In this document: piece by piece, positions 46,222-55,353 of the stretch
Layout of the letters: the number at the start of each line of letters is the position of its first letter
How positions within the stretch are numbered: the first letter of the stretch is position 1
Assembly (NCBI RefSeq): GCF_021390245.1
Contig: NZ_JAJUXH010000008.1
Location: 1-64,000 of the forward strand
Reading direction: 5' to 3'
From: Dyadobacter sp. CY323
GTDB lineage: Bacteria > Bacteroidota > Bacteroidia > Cytophagales > Spirosomataceae
DNA: 64,000 nucleotides
The notes under the pieces: generated by a model
The model's database searches: none
The model's input: the letters and a program-made list of their open reading frames with translations, nothing else
What the model was told of the DNA's origin: nothing
Program-made: the position numbers and the translations under genes

Positions 46222-46884
46222 TTAAGAAAGCATTACCCCATCCTGCATCACCATTCTCCTATCTGCCATTTCCGCCAGCTCTTCGTTGTGAGTCACAATT
46301 ACGAAAGTCTGACCAAACTCATCCCTTAGTTTAAAAAACAATTGATGCAGATCAAGCGCATTATGAGAATCCAGGTTACCGCTGGGTTCGTCAGCGAGCA
46401 CGATGGACGGTTTGTTAAGCAAAGCTCTCGCAACTGCTACCCTTTGTTGCTCGCCGCCGGATAGCTGCGATGGTAAATGGTCTGTCCTTCCCGAAAGGCC
46501 TAAAAGTTCGAGCAGCTCCCCCCCTCTTTTAACAAGTTCCTTTTCACTTATTTTTCCATTGATATACCCCGGCATACATACATTTTCCAACGCCGTAAAC
46601 TCGGCGAGCAGATTATGGAACTGGAAAATAAAGCCGATTTTCTCATTTCTGAACCGCGCCAGATCTTTGTCTTTTTGAGTAAAAACATTAACACCTTCAA
46701 TAAAAACCTGCCCTTCTTCAGGCCGGTCCAGTGTACCGAGAATGTGCAGAAAGGTACTTTTACCAGCTCCCGACGGACCCACAATGGCGACTACTTCGCC
46801 CTTTTGTACTTCAAGATCAATCCCCTTCAAAACCTGTAATGAACCATATGTACGCCTGATTCCGCTCGCCTGAAGTAATTGCAT
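46222..46884 (-). CDS. LolD-like ABC transporter ATPase
   Basis: A 220-residue ABC ATPase with Walker [10 protein letters not shown]-loop QFHNLLAEF, signature [15 protein letters not shown] and Walker [12 protein letters not shown]. It belongs to the MacB/LolD group, whose members work with lipoprotein-release or macrolide-type permeases; LolD in E. coli releases lipoproteins from the inner membrane. No permease is encoded next to it, so the partner is elsewhere. The name LolD is therefore a family-level suggestion only. Divergent from sucC. Confidence 0.85.
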   Translation of the reverse strand: MQLLQASGIRRTYGSLQVLKGIDLEVQKGEVVAIVGPSGAGKSTFLHILGTLDRPEEGQVFIEGVNVFTQKDKDLARFRNEKIGFIFQFHNLLAEFTALENVCMPGYINGKISEKELVKRGGELLELLGLSGRTDHLPSQLSGGEQQRVAVARALLNKPSIVLADEPSGNLDSHNALDLHQLFFKLRDEFGQTFVIVTHNEELAEMADRRMVMQDGVMLS

Positions 46885-46972
46885 GACCTGAAAAGATAAT
46901 TGGCTTAATTCCTACGCCCGTTTTGATTAATTCCTTAATTTGCCGTAAAAATACCCATTTACTTTTATACTC

Positions 46973-48196
46973 ATGAATATTCACGAATATCAAGGCAAAA
47001 GCGTTCTTAAAAAATACGGTGTGCGTATTCAGGAAGGCCTCGTAGCTGATACTCCCGACAAGGCAGTGGAAGTTGCACGTGAGCTTAGCCAGCAGACAGG
47101 CACCAAATGGTACGTTGTTAAGTCTCAGATCCACGCAGGTGGTCGCGGAAAAGGACGTATCGTAGGTACCGAACAACGTGGTGTTGCCCTTGCCAAATCT
47201 GTTGAAGATGTAAGAACCATATCCAATAATATTTTGGGTAAAGTATTGGTTACTCACCAAACCGGCCCTGACGGAAAGCGTGTTAACAAAGTACTTATTG
47301 CCGAAGATGTTTACTACCCGGGCCCAAGCGAGCCGAAAGAATACTACCTTTCTATCCTTCTTGACCGTGGTAAAAACTGCAATGTGATCATGGCCAGCAC
47401 CGAAGGCGGTATGGACATCGAAGAAGTTGCGGAGCATACCCCTGAAAAAATCATGAAAGAATGGATCGATCCGAAAGTTGGATTGCAGCCATTCCAGGCA
47501 CGTAAAGTAGCATTTGCACTGGGTCTTGAAGGTGATGCATTCAAAGAAATGGTGAAATTCATTACTGCTCTTTACAAAGCTTATATCGAAAGTGATTCAG
47601 CGATGTTCGAAATCAACCCGGTTTTGAAAACGTCTGATAATAAAATTCTTGCCGTTGATGCAAAAGTTGATTTAGATGACAATGCATTATACCGTCATCC
47701 TGAGCTTGCCGAAATGCGTGATACCAATGAAGAAGATCCGTTGGAAGTAGAAGCAGGTGCAAACAACCTGAACTATGTAAAACTGGACGGAAACGTAGGT
47801 TGTATGGTAAATGGCGCTGGTCTTGCAATGGCTACGATGGATATCATCAAACTATCAGGTGGCGAGCCTGCTAACTTCCTGGATGTTGGGGGTGGCGCGA
47901 ATGCACGTACCGTAGAAGCCGGTTTCCGTATTATCCTGAAAGATCCGAACGTAAAGGCGATCCTGATCAACATTTTCGGAGGTATCGTTCGTTGCGACCG
48001 TGTTGCGGCTGGTGTTGTAGAAGCTTACAAAGCAATCGGTGAAATCCCTGTTCCGATCATCGTTCGCTTGCAAGGAACCAATGCAGAAGAAGGAGCCCGC
48101 ATTATCAATGAATCAGGTTTGAAAGTATATTCCGCTATCGAATTCAAAGAAGCCGCTACCAAGGTATCGGAAGTACTTGCTGAATTGGGCGTATAA
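46973..48196 (+). CDS. sucC: Succinyl-CoA ligase [ADP-forming] subunit beta
   Basis: A 407-residue ATP-grasp enzyme of the TCA cycle. It opens MNIHEYQGKSVLKKYGV, has SQIHAGGRGKGRI in the nucleotide-binding region and EINPVLKT and LDVGGGANA downstream; the C-terminal ligase domain holds IFGGIVRCDRVA. No sucD follows: the alpha subunit must be encoded elsewhere. The gene is slightly longer than E. coli SucC (388). Confidence 0.96.
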   Translation: MNIHEYQGKSVLKKYGVRIQEGLVADTPDKAVEVARELSQQTGTKWYVVKSQIHAGGRGKGRIVGTEQRGVALAKSVEDVRTISNNILGKVLVTHQTGPDGKRVNKVLIAEDVYYPGPSEPKEYYLSILLDRGKNCNVIMASTEGGMDIEEVAEHTPEKIMKEWIDPKVGLQPFQARKVAFALGLEGDAFKEMVKFITALYKAYIESDSAMFEINPVLKTSDNKILAVDAKVDLDDNALYRHPELAEMRDTNEEDPLEVEAGANNLNYVKLDGNVGCMVNGAGLAMATMDIIKLSGGEPANFLDVGGGANARTVEAGFRIILKDPNVKAILINIFGGIVRCDRVAAGVVEAYKAIGEIPVPIIVRLQGTNAEEGARIINESGLKVYSAIEFKEAATKVSEVLAELGV

Positions 48197-48230
48197 TTTC
48201 TCAATTGGGTGACAAGTTTGTCCCCATTTT

Positions 48231-48300
48231 TTTGTCATGTTGAGCGGGGTCGAAACATCAGCAGTTTGCTAGTGTCTTCGACTCCGCTCAGACTGACAAA
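48231..48300. repeat. 24-bp imperfect inverted repeat after sucC
   Basis: The arms 48231-48254 and 48277-48300 are inverted copies differing in about four positions; they contain TGAGCGGGGTCGAA and TTCGACTCCGCTCA. I recall similar GAGCGGAGTCGAAACATC elements dispersed between Bacteroidota genes, but cannot verify. It may also act as a terminator for sucC. Confidence 0.7.
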
Positions 48301-48356
48301 GCGGTAAAATTCAGACTGACAAGGCGGCAAGATTCAGACTGACAAAGCGGTAAGAT
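48288..48356. repeat. Three 23-bp tandem repeats
   Basis: Three copies of a 23-base unit beginning TCAGACTGACAAAGCGG lie head to tail (48288-48310, 48311-48333, 48334-48356) with few mismatches. The first copy overlaps the right arm of the inverted repeat, so the tandem seems to have grown from that arm. Confidence 0.85.
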
Positions 48357-48398
48357 TCAGGATCACATCTCCATTAGATTCAGAATGGTGGACTGCTA

Positions 48399-49550
48399 TT
48401 ATAGCAATTCCATAACTGCCTCATCCCCCATTACTGCATTTGCGGGTCGTGGGTGAGCTTCGTTGAAAACTTCAAGATCTTTACTTTCCAATACTTTCGC
48501 GGGAGATTCATCAATATCGCCATGTGAATCTTTAATCGCCTTCAGATCCAATCCCAGGTGTTTGGCAATAAATCCGTACATCGCTTTACGTTTGGATGGG
48601 CCGAAATCATGCTTTTCGTCGGCAAGGTGAACTCCTTCCAAATGATTTTTCTTTCCATACAGATTATAAATATTCTCGATGAAGGGAAATTCGACCACTG
48701 GCGTATTCTTCGTCCAGTCGCCGCCATCTGAGATCAGGATCATTGGCCGGGGCGCCGCCAGCGCCGCTATCTCTACATTATTTGTCTGGAAATCCCCATT
48801 TTTATGAATGGGAAGGCCGCTTTCGCAGACACAGCCGCCGAAGAAATAAGCTGATACCATCACAACCGGAACAGATACTTTGACCCGATTGTCCAGTGCC
48901 GCCAATAAAAATGTCTGCGTACCTCCACCTGATTCGCCGGTAACTGCCACCCTTTCAGGATCAACGCCCGGAATAGATAAAAGATAATCCAGAGAGCGGA
49001 TGCTATTGATCGTCTGCAGTTTCAGCGCCTTCGCCATTTTGTGTTCACATTGCCTCGAATCACCCTGGCCAACCATATCCCAAACAAAAACGATGGCACC
49101 CATTCGCGCGAGCATGGCGCAGCGTTTCTGGGTTTGCTCCCGAAACCTGCCATGCGGATTTTCACCATGCCCGTGCGGACAAAGTATACCTGCATACGAT
49201 TTTTGTTTCTTTAAAGGTTTGTACAAATTCCCTGTTACGTAAATACCCGGCATACTCTCAAAAGCCACATTTTCAATCGAATACCCATCCATTTCCTTCC
49301 GGCTATGAACGATCGGCTTCGAAGTCGGCTTTTCTGGCAATGTATTCAAATCCATTCCATCTCGGATCTGTTTCCTGATTTTCTCTGCCCGCGTCTCCCA
49401 CTCCACTCTCGAAGCAACCTGATGTTTTTCTAAAAATGCCTTTCCTTCTTCTTCAGTAAAATAGGCACCCTGACAGAGTTCAGGAGTTTGTGCAGCACTT
49501 TGAAATACAACACAAATGAGCCCAAACAGTAATGGAAAGATTGTTTTCAT
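48399..49550 (-). CDS. Secreted alpha/beta hydrolase (acetyl xylan esterase-like)
   Basis: A 383-residue exported hydrolase. ATG at 49550 begins the signal peptide MKTIFPLLFGLICVVFQSAAQ; the frame is open 39 codons further upstream, but that extension would hide the signal. The nucleophile is Ser207 in TGESGGGT, with PHGHGENPHG forming the oxyanion region and a later His in DEKHDFG. Similar proteins are annotated as acetyl xylan esterases or prolyl-oligopeptidase-like esterases. Substrate is unknown. It is followed by a lipid kinase in the same direction upstream. Confidence 0.85.
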   Translation of the reverse strand: MKTIFPLLFGLICVVFQSAAQTPELCQGAYFTEEEGKAFLEKHQVASRVEWETRAEKIRKQIRDGMDLNTLPEKPTSKPIVHSRKEMDGYSIENVAFESMPGIYVTGNLYKPLKKQKSYAGILCPHGHGENPHGRFREQTQKRCAMLARMGAIVFVWDMVGQGDSRQCEHKMAKALKLQTINSIRSLDYLLSIPGVDPERVAVTGESGGGTQTFLLAALDNRVKVSVPVVMVSAYFFGGCVCESGLPIHKNGDFQTNNVEIAALAAPRPMILISDGGDWTKNTPVVEFPFIENIYNLYGKKNHLEGVHLADEKHDFGPSKRKAMYGFIAKHLGLDLKAIKDSHGDIDESPAKVLESKDLEVFNEAHPRPANAVMGDEAVMELL

Positions 49551-49712
49551 GCGAATAAGTGGTTGTTTGAGATTAAAAGAAATGCGGGAACGGAGAATAC
49601 TGTTGTGGCGGTCGGCGATCGGCTTTCGAAAAAAATGCTCTGATAGTTGACCATTGATGGTCTTCAATTGTCAAGCTAATCGCTAAAAGCCGACCGCCGG
49701 CTACCGAAAGCC
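49551..49712. other. Spacer with GCGGTCGGC-type words
   Basis: The spacer holds GCGGTCGGCGATCGGCTTTCG near its left end and complementary AGCCGACCGCCGG near its right end, so it can form a long imperfect stem. No gene is apparent. Confidence 0.4.
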
Positions 49713-50588
49713 CTACACCACCGCCACTCTAATATAACTTTTCAAAATATGCGCTTCCAGGTGCTTTACCATTCCTTTGTACTCCCCGTCGATCTGGAAA
49801 TGGGCTTCTTTATTAATGCATTCGATTTCTGCTTTTTCAACTGACAATACCTGCATAATCTCCGGATTGAAGTCGGTGTTGCCGGCGAGGATTTTTGCGG
49901 TTTCTATGAAGTCGAGTTTTTTGGCAATGACCAGCTCAAAAAAGCCATCGGACATATCGCCGGCGGGGTTAATGGTTACCCCGGTACCGTATTTCTGAGC
50001 GTTCGCAATGATCACGATCAATGCATCCATTTCCATTACTTTTTCTTCTGTCGTAATGCGGACGGTGAAATTTTCGTGCTCGCTCAGTGTTTTCAGCATC
50101 TCACGCGCATATCCCAGTTTCCCGCGCGTTTCGCTGTTTTCGTAGTTTTTTACCAACAATGCATTTAATCCTATATCACTCAAATGCAGGCTGATATCCC
50201 CATTAATAGATACCGCATCAATACATACCGAATTTTCTCCAAATGCAATTTCCAGGGCTTGATCCACAGAACCTGAAAGTCCAAAATCCACAGAAAGTCC
50301 GTTGGCTGAACCGGCCGGGATAATGCCTAACACTACATCCAATCCATACAATGCCTGCGCCACCAGTGAAATAGTGCCATCGCCACCAGCAACCAAAACC
50401 CGTTCCGGTTTTATAGCCTCCGCCATCTCCCGGATCGTCTCCAGATCGTGTTCGCCAGTGGTGGAATAAATACGGAGATCGTATCCCTCAGACCCTGATT
50501 TTTCAATAACCCGTTCAAAAATAACATCCTTCTCAACATCCCCCGATATGGGATTTACTACCAGCAAAACTTTTCGTTCTGGAAACAT
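49713..50588 (-). CDS. Diacylglycerol/lipid kinase family protein (YegS-like)
   Basis: A 291-residue lipid kinase with the nucleotide motif AGGDGT at 67-72 and the second conserved motif IIPAGSANGLS. Such proteins phosphorylate diacylglycerol or phosphatidylglycerol. It is transcribed divergently from an App1-type phosphatase gene, whose family dephosphorylates phosphatidic acid, so the two may act on opposite sides of the same lipid pool. The exact substrate is inferred from family membership. Confidence 0.9.
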   Translation of the reverse strand: MFPERKVLLVVNPISGDVEKDVIFERVIEKSGSEGYDLRIYSTTGEHDLETIREMAEAIKPERVLVAGGDGTISLVAQALYGLDVVLGIIPAGSANGLSVDFGLSGSVDQALEIAFGENSVCIDAVSINGDISLHLSDIGLNALLVKNYENSETRGKLGYAREMLKTLSEHENFTVRITTEEKVMEMDALIVIIANAQKYGTGVTINPAGDMSDGFFELVIAKKLDFIETAKILAGNTDFNPEIMQVLSVEKAEIECINKEAHFQIDGEYKGMVKHLEAHILKSYIRVAVV

Positions 50589-50615
50589 ATTGTCTAAATT
50601 AGGGACTTCAAGTCT

Positions 50616-50622
50616 AAGGAGG
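50616..50622 (+). promoter_or_regulatory. Strong Shine-Dalgarno site of the App1-like gene
   Basis: AAGGAGG twelve bases upstream of ATG 50635. A full anti-16S match is rare in this window, where most starts lack such a site. It supports the ATG at 50635 over upstream starts. Confidence 0.6.
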
Positions 50623-50634
50623 TTAAAGATAGTT

Positions 50635-51666
50635 ATGAAACGTTGTGACTTAAAATTGTATCGGGGTTATGCCAATAAAAAAGAACTTGTGGTATTCGGG
50701 CATGTGGTTAAAAAGTATCCTTCCGGCGACCGCAAATACACGCGCAGCGGTTTCAGGTACGCACGGACGATCATCGAACTCTTCTCGATAAAGACAATTC
50801 CCTTTCTGAATGTGACGTTACGGGTCGGTGATCTGGTAGCGCAGACCCAGGCGGAGGAAGATGGTTACTTCCGGTTTCAGGTACCATTTGAGCAGGAAAT
50901 CCCCAGCGGCTGGCATACCTATGAAGTCAGCGTGGATGAAGAAGTGGATGGAAAAAAATACAAGGCGAGCAGTACCGAAGAGTTTTTTCTGCCATATAAA
51001 ACATCTTACGGGCTGATTTCTGACATCGACGATACCTTCCTAATCTCACATAGCCGCCGGTCTTTCAAAAAACTATTTGTTCTTTTGTCTAAAAACGTGC
51101 AGGCCAGAAAGCCGTTTGACGACGTGGTGAGGCATTACAAACTGCTCTCGTTCGCGAGCCGGACGCATCCTCAGAAAGAGAATAACATCTTTTTTTACGT
51201 ATCCAGCAGTGAATGGAATTTGTACGATATGATCGTCCGTTTCGCTGAATTAAATGGGTTACCAAAAGCGGTTCTGAAATTAAAAAAACTGAAATCCGGG
51301 CTTGACGACTTTGTTATGACAGGTTCCGGTTCCCATTTGCACAAGCTTCGCAAGATCCATAATATTATCAGTTTCTACCCCGAACTGCAGTTCATCCTTT
51401 TGGGAGATGATTCACAAAAAGACCCGGAAATCTATGAAGAAGCTTGCAGGACATTTCCTACAAACATCCGGGCGGTTTACATACGACAAACCAGAAAACG
51501 GGCCAGACCCTTGACGGCCACATTACTTAACAACATTCAGCAACTGGGCATCGATACCTGCTATTTTTCACATAGCAATAAAGCGATTGCGCATTCGCTC
51601 GAAAACGGCATTGTAATCGAAGTGCCGCTGGAAGTTATCTCACCCGAAAATTTACCGGAATCTTAA
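50635..51666 (+). CDS. App1-type phosphatidate phosphatase domain protein (DUF2183)
   Basis: A 343-residue protein with the HAD-like DxDxT motif D130-I-D132-D-T134 in GLISDIDDTF and the following SHSRR. The second conserved motif is LLGDDSQKDPEIY. The yeast App1 phosphatase with this domain dephosphorylates phosphatidic acid. The N-terminal ~120 residues form a beta-sandwich-like part (LRVGDLVAQTQAEEDGYFRF). No signal peptide is apparent. ATG 50635 has a strong Shine-Dalgarno site. The role in lipid turnover is inferred. Confidence 0.85.
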   Translation: MKRCDLKLYRGYANKKELVVFGHVVKKYPSGDRKYTRSGFRYARTIIELFSIKTIPFLNVTLRVGDLVAQTQAEEDGYFRFQVPFEQEIPSGWHTYEVSVDEEVDGKKYKASSTEEFFLPYKTSYGLISDIDDTFLISHSRRSFKKLFVLLSKNVQARKPFDDVVRHYKLLSFASRTHPQKENNIFFYVSSSEWNLYDMIVRFAELNGLPKAVLKLKKLKSGLDDFVMTGSGSHLHKLRKIHNIISFYPELQFILLGDDSQKDPEIYEEACRTFPTNIRAVYIRQTRKRARPLTATLLNNIQQLGIDTCYFSHSNKAIAHSLENGIVIEVPLEVISPENLPES

Positions 51667-51675
51667 TTCGTATAA

Positions 51676-52836
51676 ATGGACATTTCGCATATTATCAATG
51701 AGCTCGGCGAAGACAGAAGTCTTTATTTTAATGCAGTAGCACCTCCCATTGTTCAGGCCAGTAATTTTGTTTTTGACTCTTTTGAAGATTTACGCAAAGC
51801 CTTTGAAGATGAAGATTCAGCCTATTTATATTCCCGGGGTAAAAATCCGACCATTGAAATACTAAGAAAAAAACTGGCTGCGCTCGACGGCGCCGAAGAT
51901 GCCCTCGTTTTCAACAGCGGGGCATCGGCGATTTTTGCCTCGGTACTTGCGAATGTAAAAAGCGGAGACCACATTATCTCTGTTGACAAGCCGTACAGTT
52001 GGGCATGGCGCATGTTCGACCGGATGCTACCGCGCTTCGGGGTCACCACCACGTACATTGACGGTACAGATATCGGGAATTTCCGGAATGCATTGCGACC
52101 GGAAACGGCCATTATTTACATGGAATCACCTAATTCCAATACGTTTGAATTGCAGGACCTGCAAGCGGTGGCCAGCCTGGCGAAAGAGCGTGGGATTATT
52201 ACGATCGTGGACAACAGCTATTCTTCACCATTACATCAGAAACCAATCTCGCTCGGCATTGATATGGTACTGCAGTCAGCTACCAAATACCTTGGCGGGC
52301 ACAGCGACACGGTTGCTGGTGTGCTCACAGGGAAAAAAGATATGTTGAATAAAATTTTCAACGAACAACTGCTTAATAACGGTTCCATCATATCGCCATT
52401 TAATGCATGGCTGATCCTTAGAGGCCTGCGCACTCTCCCTGTGCGTCTTGAACACATTGGAAAAACGACGGAAAAAGTAATAGCCTTCCTGAAAAGTCAT
52501 CCAAAAATAGAACGTGTGATCTTTCCTTTTGACAGTGATTTCCCCCAACTTGAACTGGCAAAAAAACAGATGACCGGTGCCTGCGGGTTATTTACCATTG
52601 TACTGAAAGCCGATTCGCACCATGCTATCGAACGATTTACGTATTCGCTGAAACACTTTTTGGTAGCCGTTTCCTGGGGTGGTCATGAGTCGCTGATTTT
52701 GCCCCAAGCCGCCGGATTAGCACCTGAGGATTTCGACCCGATAAATGAAAGACATCGAATGGCGCGCGTATACATCGGACTGGAAGATGCTGATTTTTTG
52801 ATCAGAGATTTCGAGCAGGCACTTGCCGTTTTGTAG
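51676..52836 (+). CDS. Trans-sulfuration PLP enzyme (cystathionine gamma-synthase/beta-lyase type)
   Basis: A 386-residue fold-type I PLP enzyme. The cofactor lysine is Lys204 in LQSATKYLGGHSD, with TIVDNSYSSP (Asp179) and the N-terminal YSRGKNPT motif. The family covers cystathionine gamma-synthase, beta-lyase, gamma-lyase and methionine gamma-lyase, which cannot be separated by eye. It starts 9 bp after the App1-like gene, in the same direction, and is followed by the OmpR regulator. Role in sulfur amino-acid metabolism is likely. Confidence 0.9.
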   Translation: MDISHIINELGEDRSLYFNAVAPPIVQASNFVFDSFEDLRKAFEDEDSAYLYSRGKNPTIEILRKKLAALDGAEDALVFNSGASAIFASVLANVKSGDHIISVDKPYSWAWRMFDRMLPRFGVTTTYIDGTDIGNFRNALRPETAIIYMESPNSNTFELQDLQAVASLAKERGIITIVDNSYSSPLHQKPISLGIDMVLQSATKYLGGHSDTVAGVLTGKKDMLNKIFNEQLLNNGSIISPFNAWLILRGLRTLPVRLEHIGKTTEKVIAFLKSHPKIERVIFPFDSDFPQLELAKKQMTGACGLFTIVLKADSHHAIERFTYSLKHFLVAVSWGGHESLILPQAAGLAPEDFDPINERHRMARVYIGLEDADFLIRDFEQALAVL

Positions 52837-52864
52837 TTTTAGTAAAATAGCTGAATGAGTTTTT

Positions 52865-53551
52865 ATGAAAAAAATCCTGATTGTTGAAGATGACCGCAGG
52901 ATCGCGCAAAATATCTTTCGCGGGCTGGCTGCTGAAAGCTTTGAGGCAGAAATCGCGTATGATGGCATCACAGGCAAACAACTGGCACTCGACAAGAAAT
53001 TTGACCTCGTTCTCCTGGACGTAAACCTTCCTGGATTAAAAGGGTATGACGTTTGTCAGCAAATCAGGATTTACAAGCCCAGCCTGCCGATTATTATGCT
53101 CACGGCTTATGGCGAAATTGAAGACAAAGTGGAGGGGCTAAACCGTGGAGCTAATGATTACATTGTAAAACCATTCGATTTTCGTGAACTGCATGCGCGG
53201 ATTAATGCGCAACTGCGGCTGTCGGAAATCAATAATCCTGAGTCCGCAGACAAGATACTCCGCATTGCGGACCTGGAAATGAACCTGGGCACCAAACAGG
53301 TGAAACGCGGCGGCAACGCCATTGACCTCACAGCCAAAGAGTTTGCATTATTAGAATATTTCCTTTTGCACCGCGGACGCGTCGTTTCGAAAATGGATCT
53401 GGCGGAACATGTCTGGCATCTTAATTTCGACCCGGGAACGAATGTTGTTGAAGTGTATATCAATTACTTACGAAAAAAAGTGGATCGGGATTTCACCACA
53501 AAACTGATTCACACCCGTCCGGGAATGGGTTACATTATGAAAGAAGAATAG
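52865..53551 (+). CDS. OmpR-family response regulator
   Basis: A 228-residue regulator with N-terminal receiver (acidic pair Asp9/Asp10, phosphoacceptor Asp52 in LLDVNLPG, Lys in VKPFDF) and C-terminal winged-helix DNA-binding domain ending VHTRPGMGYIMKEE-like text. It lies 9 bp before its histidine kinase. It is followed downstream by CzcCBA-type genes, an arrangement like CusRS/CzcRS control of metal efflux; metal response is inferred from context. Confidence 0.95.
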   Translation: MKKILIVEDDRRIAQNIFRGLAAESFEAEIAYDGITGKQLALDKKFDLVLLDVNLPGLKGYDVCQQIRIYKPSLPIIMLTAYGEIEDKVEGLNRGANDYIVKPFDFRELHARINAQLRLSEINNPESADKILRIADLEMNLGTKQVKRGGNAIDLTAKEFALLEYFLLHRGRVVSKMDLAEHVWHLNFDPGTNVVEVYINYLRKKVDRDFTTKLIHTRPGMGYIMKEE

Positions 53552-53560
53552 AAGATCATC

Positions 53561-54928
53561 ATGAAAATTAAAAACCGGATCGCATTACAGTTTACGCTTT
53601 TGGTGGCAGCGATCCTGTTGTTATTTTCCGTTGCAATTTATAGTGTTTCCGACCATTATCGTCAGGAGGAATTCTATGATCGTCTTCAGGGCCGCGCGCG
53701 TACTACCTGCCGCCTGCTCGTAAAGGTAAAAGGTATCGACAAAGACCTGCTCAAAGCGATTGACCAAAATACACTTTCGGAAATGCTGGATGAAAAGGTA
53801 CTGATATTTGATTCAGACAACGAACTCATCTATTCCAGCGTCGACGACAAGCTGCTTACATATCGCACTGCTTTATTAAATGAAGTGCGTCAGCTGGAAT
53901 ATATGGAGTTTCATCAGGGTGAAAACGAGGTGATTGGATTGCTGTATGAGGAAGGTGACGAGCCGCTCGTCGTGCTCGCATCTGCCTATGATACTTTCGG
54001 CCATAGCAAACTGAAAAATCTTCGGAGTACGCTTACCTGGGGATTGCTGACAGGAATCGGTGTCACGGTGGTGCTGGGGATCTATTTTGCCGGAAATGCA
54101 TTGCGACCGATCAGCCGGATCAACGAACAGGTTTCGCTCATTACCGCTCACAACTTGTCCCAACAACTTGACGAAGGAAACCGGAAAGACGAAATTGCAC
54201 AACTAGCCATTAACTTCAATACCGTACTTTATCGCCTCAACAAGGCATTTGAACAGCAAAAAAGTTTTGTTTCCCATGCCTCGCATGAATTGCGTACACC
54301 ACTGGCTGCATTGAAGTCCGAAATTCAGCTTGGGCAGCGATTTACCACCAACAATCCGGACCTGGAAGAAGTATTTGACAACTTATTCTCAGATACCGAG
54401 CGCTTGATCAGCATTACCAATAACCTGCTGTTCCTGGCACGCTCCCTGGAAAACATCGGTGACCTGAAAATGGCACCCGTACACATCGAAGATCTTGCGT
54501 TTCTGGCAAAAGAAGAACTACTGGCCTCCCACCCGGACTACGTGGTAACAATCGGCTACGAAACGATCCCTGAAAACGAGAACGAAACAGTTATCAAAGG
54601 GAATGAGGAATTATTGAAAAGGGTTTTCTCAAACCTGCTCGACAATGCCTGCAAGTATTCATCAGATCATCAGGCGCAGATCATCATTTCGTCCAATGCC
54701 AAATCCTGCATTGTAAAAGTGAAAGACAAAGGCATTGGGATCAGCGAGGAGGACATTCCGCATATTTTCAATCCGTTTTTCAGGTCGTCAAACGCTTCGG
54801 ATCTTCCCGGATTCGGCATCGGGCTCTCCATTTGCCAGCGGATCGTGGAACTGCACCACGGGGTGATTTCGGTTACGAGTGAGCTTGGCGTGGGTAGTGA
54901 GTTCCAGGTGCAGCTTGGTCATGTGTAG
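53561..54928 (+). CDS. Membrane sensor histidine kinase
   Basis: A 455-residue sensor kinase. Two membrane helices (about 9-29 and 158-180) frame a periplasmic sensor of about 130 residues, followed by HAMP and HisKA with phosphoacceptor His242 in SHASHELRTPL. The HATPase domain has NLLDNACKYS, GIGISEEDIPHIF and FGIGLSICQ. The periplasmic part is acidic and has no obvious His-rich metal site. Cognate regulator is encoded 9 bp upstream. Likely controls the efflux genes downstream. Confidence 0.94.
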   Translation: MKIKNRIALQFTLLVAAILLLFSVAIYSVSDHYRQEEFYDRLQGRARTTCRLLVKVKGIDKDLLKAIDQNTLSEMLDEKVLIFDSDNELIYSSVDDKLLTYRTALLNEVRQLEYMEFHQGENEVIGLLYEEGDEPLVVLASAYDTFGHSKLKNLRSTLTWGLLTGIGVTVVLGIYFAGNALRPISRINEQVSLITAHNLSQQLDEGNRKDEIAQLAINFNTVLYRLNKAFEQQKSFVSHASHELRTPLAALKSEIQLGQRFTTNNPDLEEVFDNLFSDTERLISITNNLLFLARSLENIGDLKMAPVHIEDLAFLAKEELLASHPDYVVTIGYETIPENENETVIKGNEELLKRVFSNLLDNACKYSSDHQAQIIISSNAKSCIVKVKDKGIGISEEDIPHIFNPFFRSSNASDLPGFGIGLSICQRIVELHHGVISVTSELGVGSEFQVQLGHV

Positions 54929-54931
54929 GAA

Positions 54932-55106
54932 GCGTTTTTTTCCCCTAAATCCCCTCAAGGGGACTTTTGCGTTTGCTATGTACGATCATGCTTTGACCAG
55001 TTTTGCCCCCGACCCCTAAAGGGGAGACTTACACATTTCCGCTTTCACTTTTCCATTTTTCACGCCAACACCAAGTCCCCATGAGGGGATTTAGGGAAAA
55101 AAACGC
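54932..55106. repeat. Inverted repeat, 34-35 bp arms
   Basis: Left arm 54932-54966 begins GCGTTTTTTTCCCCTAAAT; right arm 55073-55106 is its inverse complement apart from one missing C and one mismatch, separated by 106 bases. Such CCCCTAAATCCCCTCAAGGGG-type text is, from memory, common between Bacteroidota genes. Confidence 0.8.
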
Positions 55107-55160
55107 GAAACGCCGCCAGCCCCCCGCCCCTAAAGAGGAAACATTTCACATTTCACTTTT

Positions 55161-55230
55161 TCACTTCTCACATTTCACTTCTCACATTTCACTTCTCACA
55201 TTTCACTTCTCACATTTCACTTCTCACAAT
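55161..55230. repeat. Five 14-bp tandem repeats, TCACTTCTCACATT
   Basis: Head-to-tail copies at 55161, 55175, 55189, 55203 and 55217; the last has one mismatch. The strand is almost pure pyrimidine plus A. The words match those at 176-268 and 57840-57940. Confidence 0.85.
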
Positions 55231-55353
55231 CCCAAACACCCCCCATTCCAGCCAACTAAGACCCCTTTTCTGCATTCTAATTTTTTTCTAAGACTATTTT
55301 AAGGCTGTTGTAATACCAGCACCCGAATATCGCATCATTCTAACACAGAAAAT

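Larger units (their letters stand above)
54929..55353. other. Repeat-rich spacer before the metal-efflux operon
   Basis: 425 bases without a credible gene. It holds a 34/35-bp inverted repeat (54932-54966 and 55073-55106), the palindromes CCCCTCAAGGGG and CCCCTAAAGGGG, and five 14-bp tandem repeats (55161-55230). The start of the TolC gene promoter is not evident; no TAnnTTTG box was seen in the last 80 bases. Confidence 0.7.

Noticed and set aside
48288-48356. CRISPR array
   Set aside because: Three 23-bp copies are directly adjacent with no spacers; no cas genes are nearby.
55161-55230. CRISPR array
   Set aside because: 14-bp copies without spacers, low-complexity sequence.
55003-55302. 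99-codon open frame in the repeat spacer
   Set aside because: It is made from repeated FHFSHFTSHISL-type words caused by the low-complexity DNA and has no family-like sequence.
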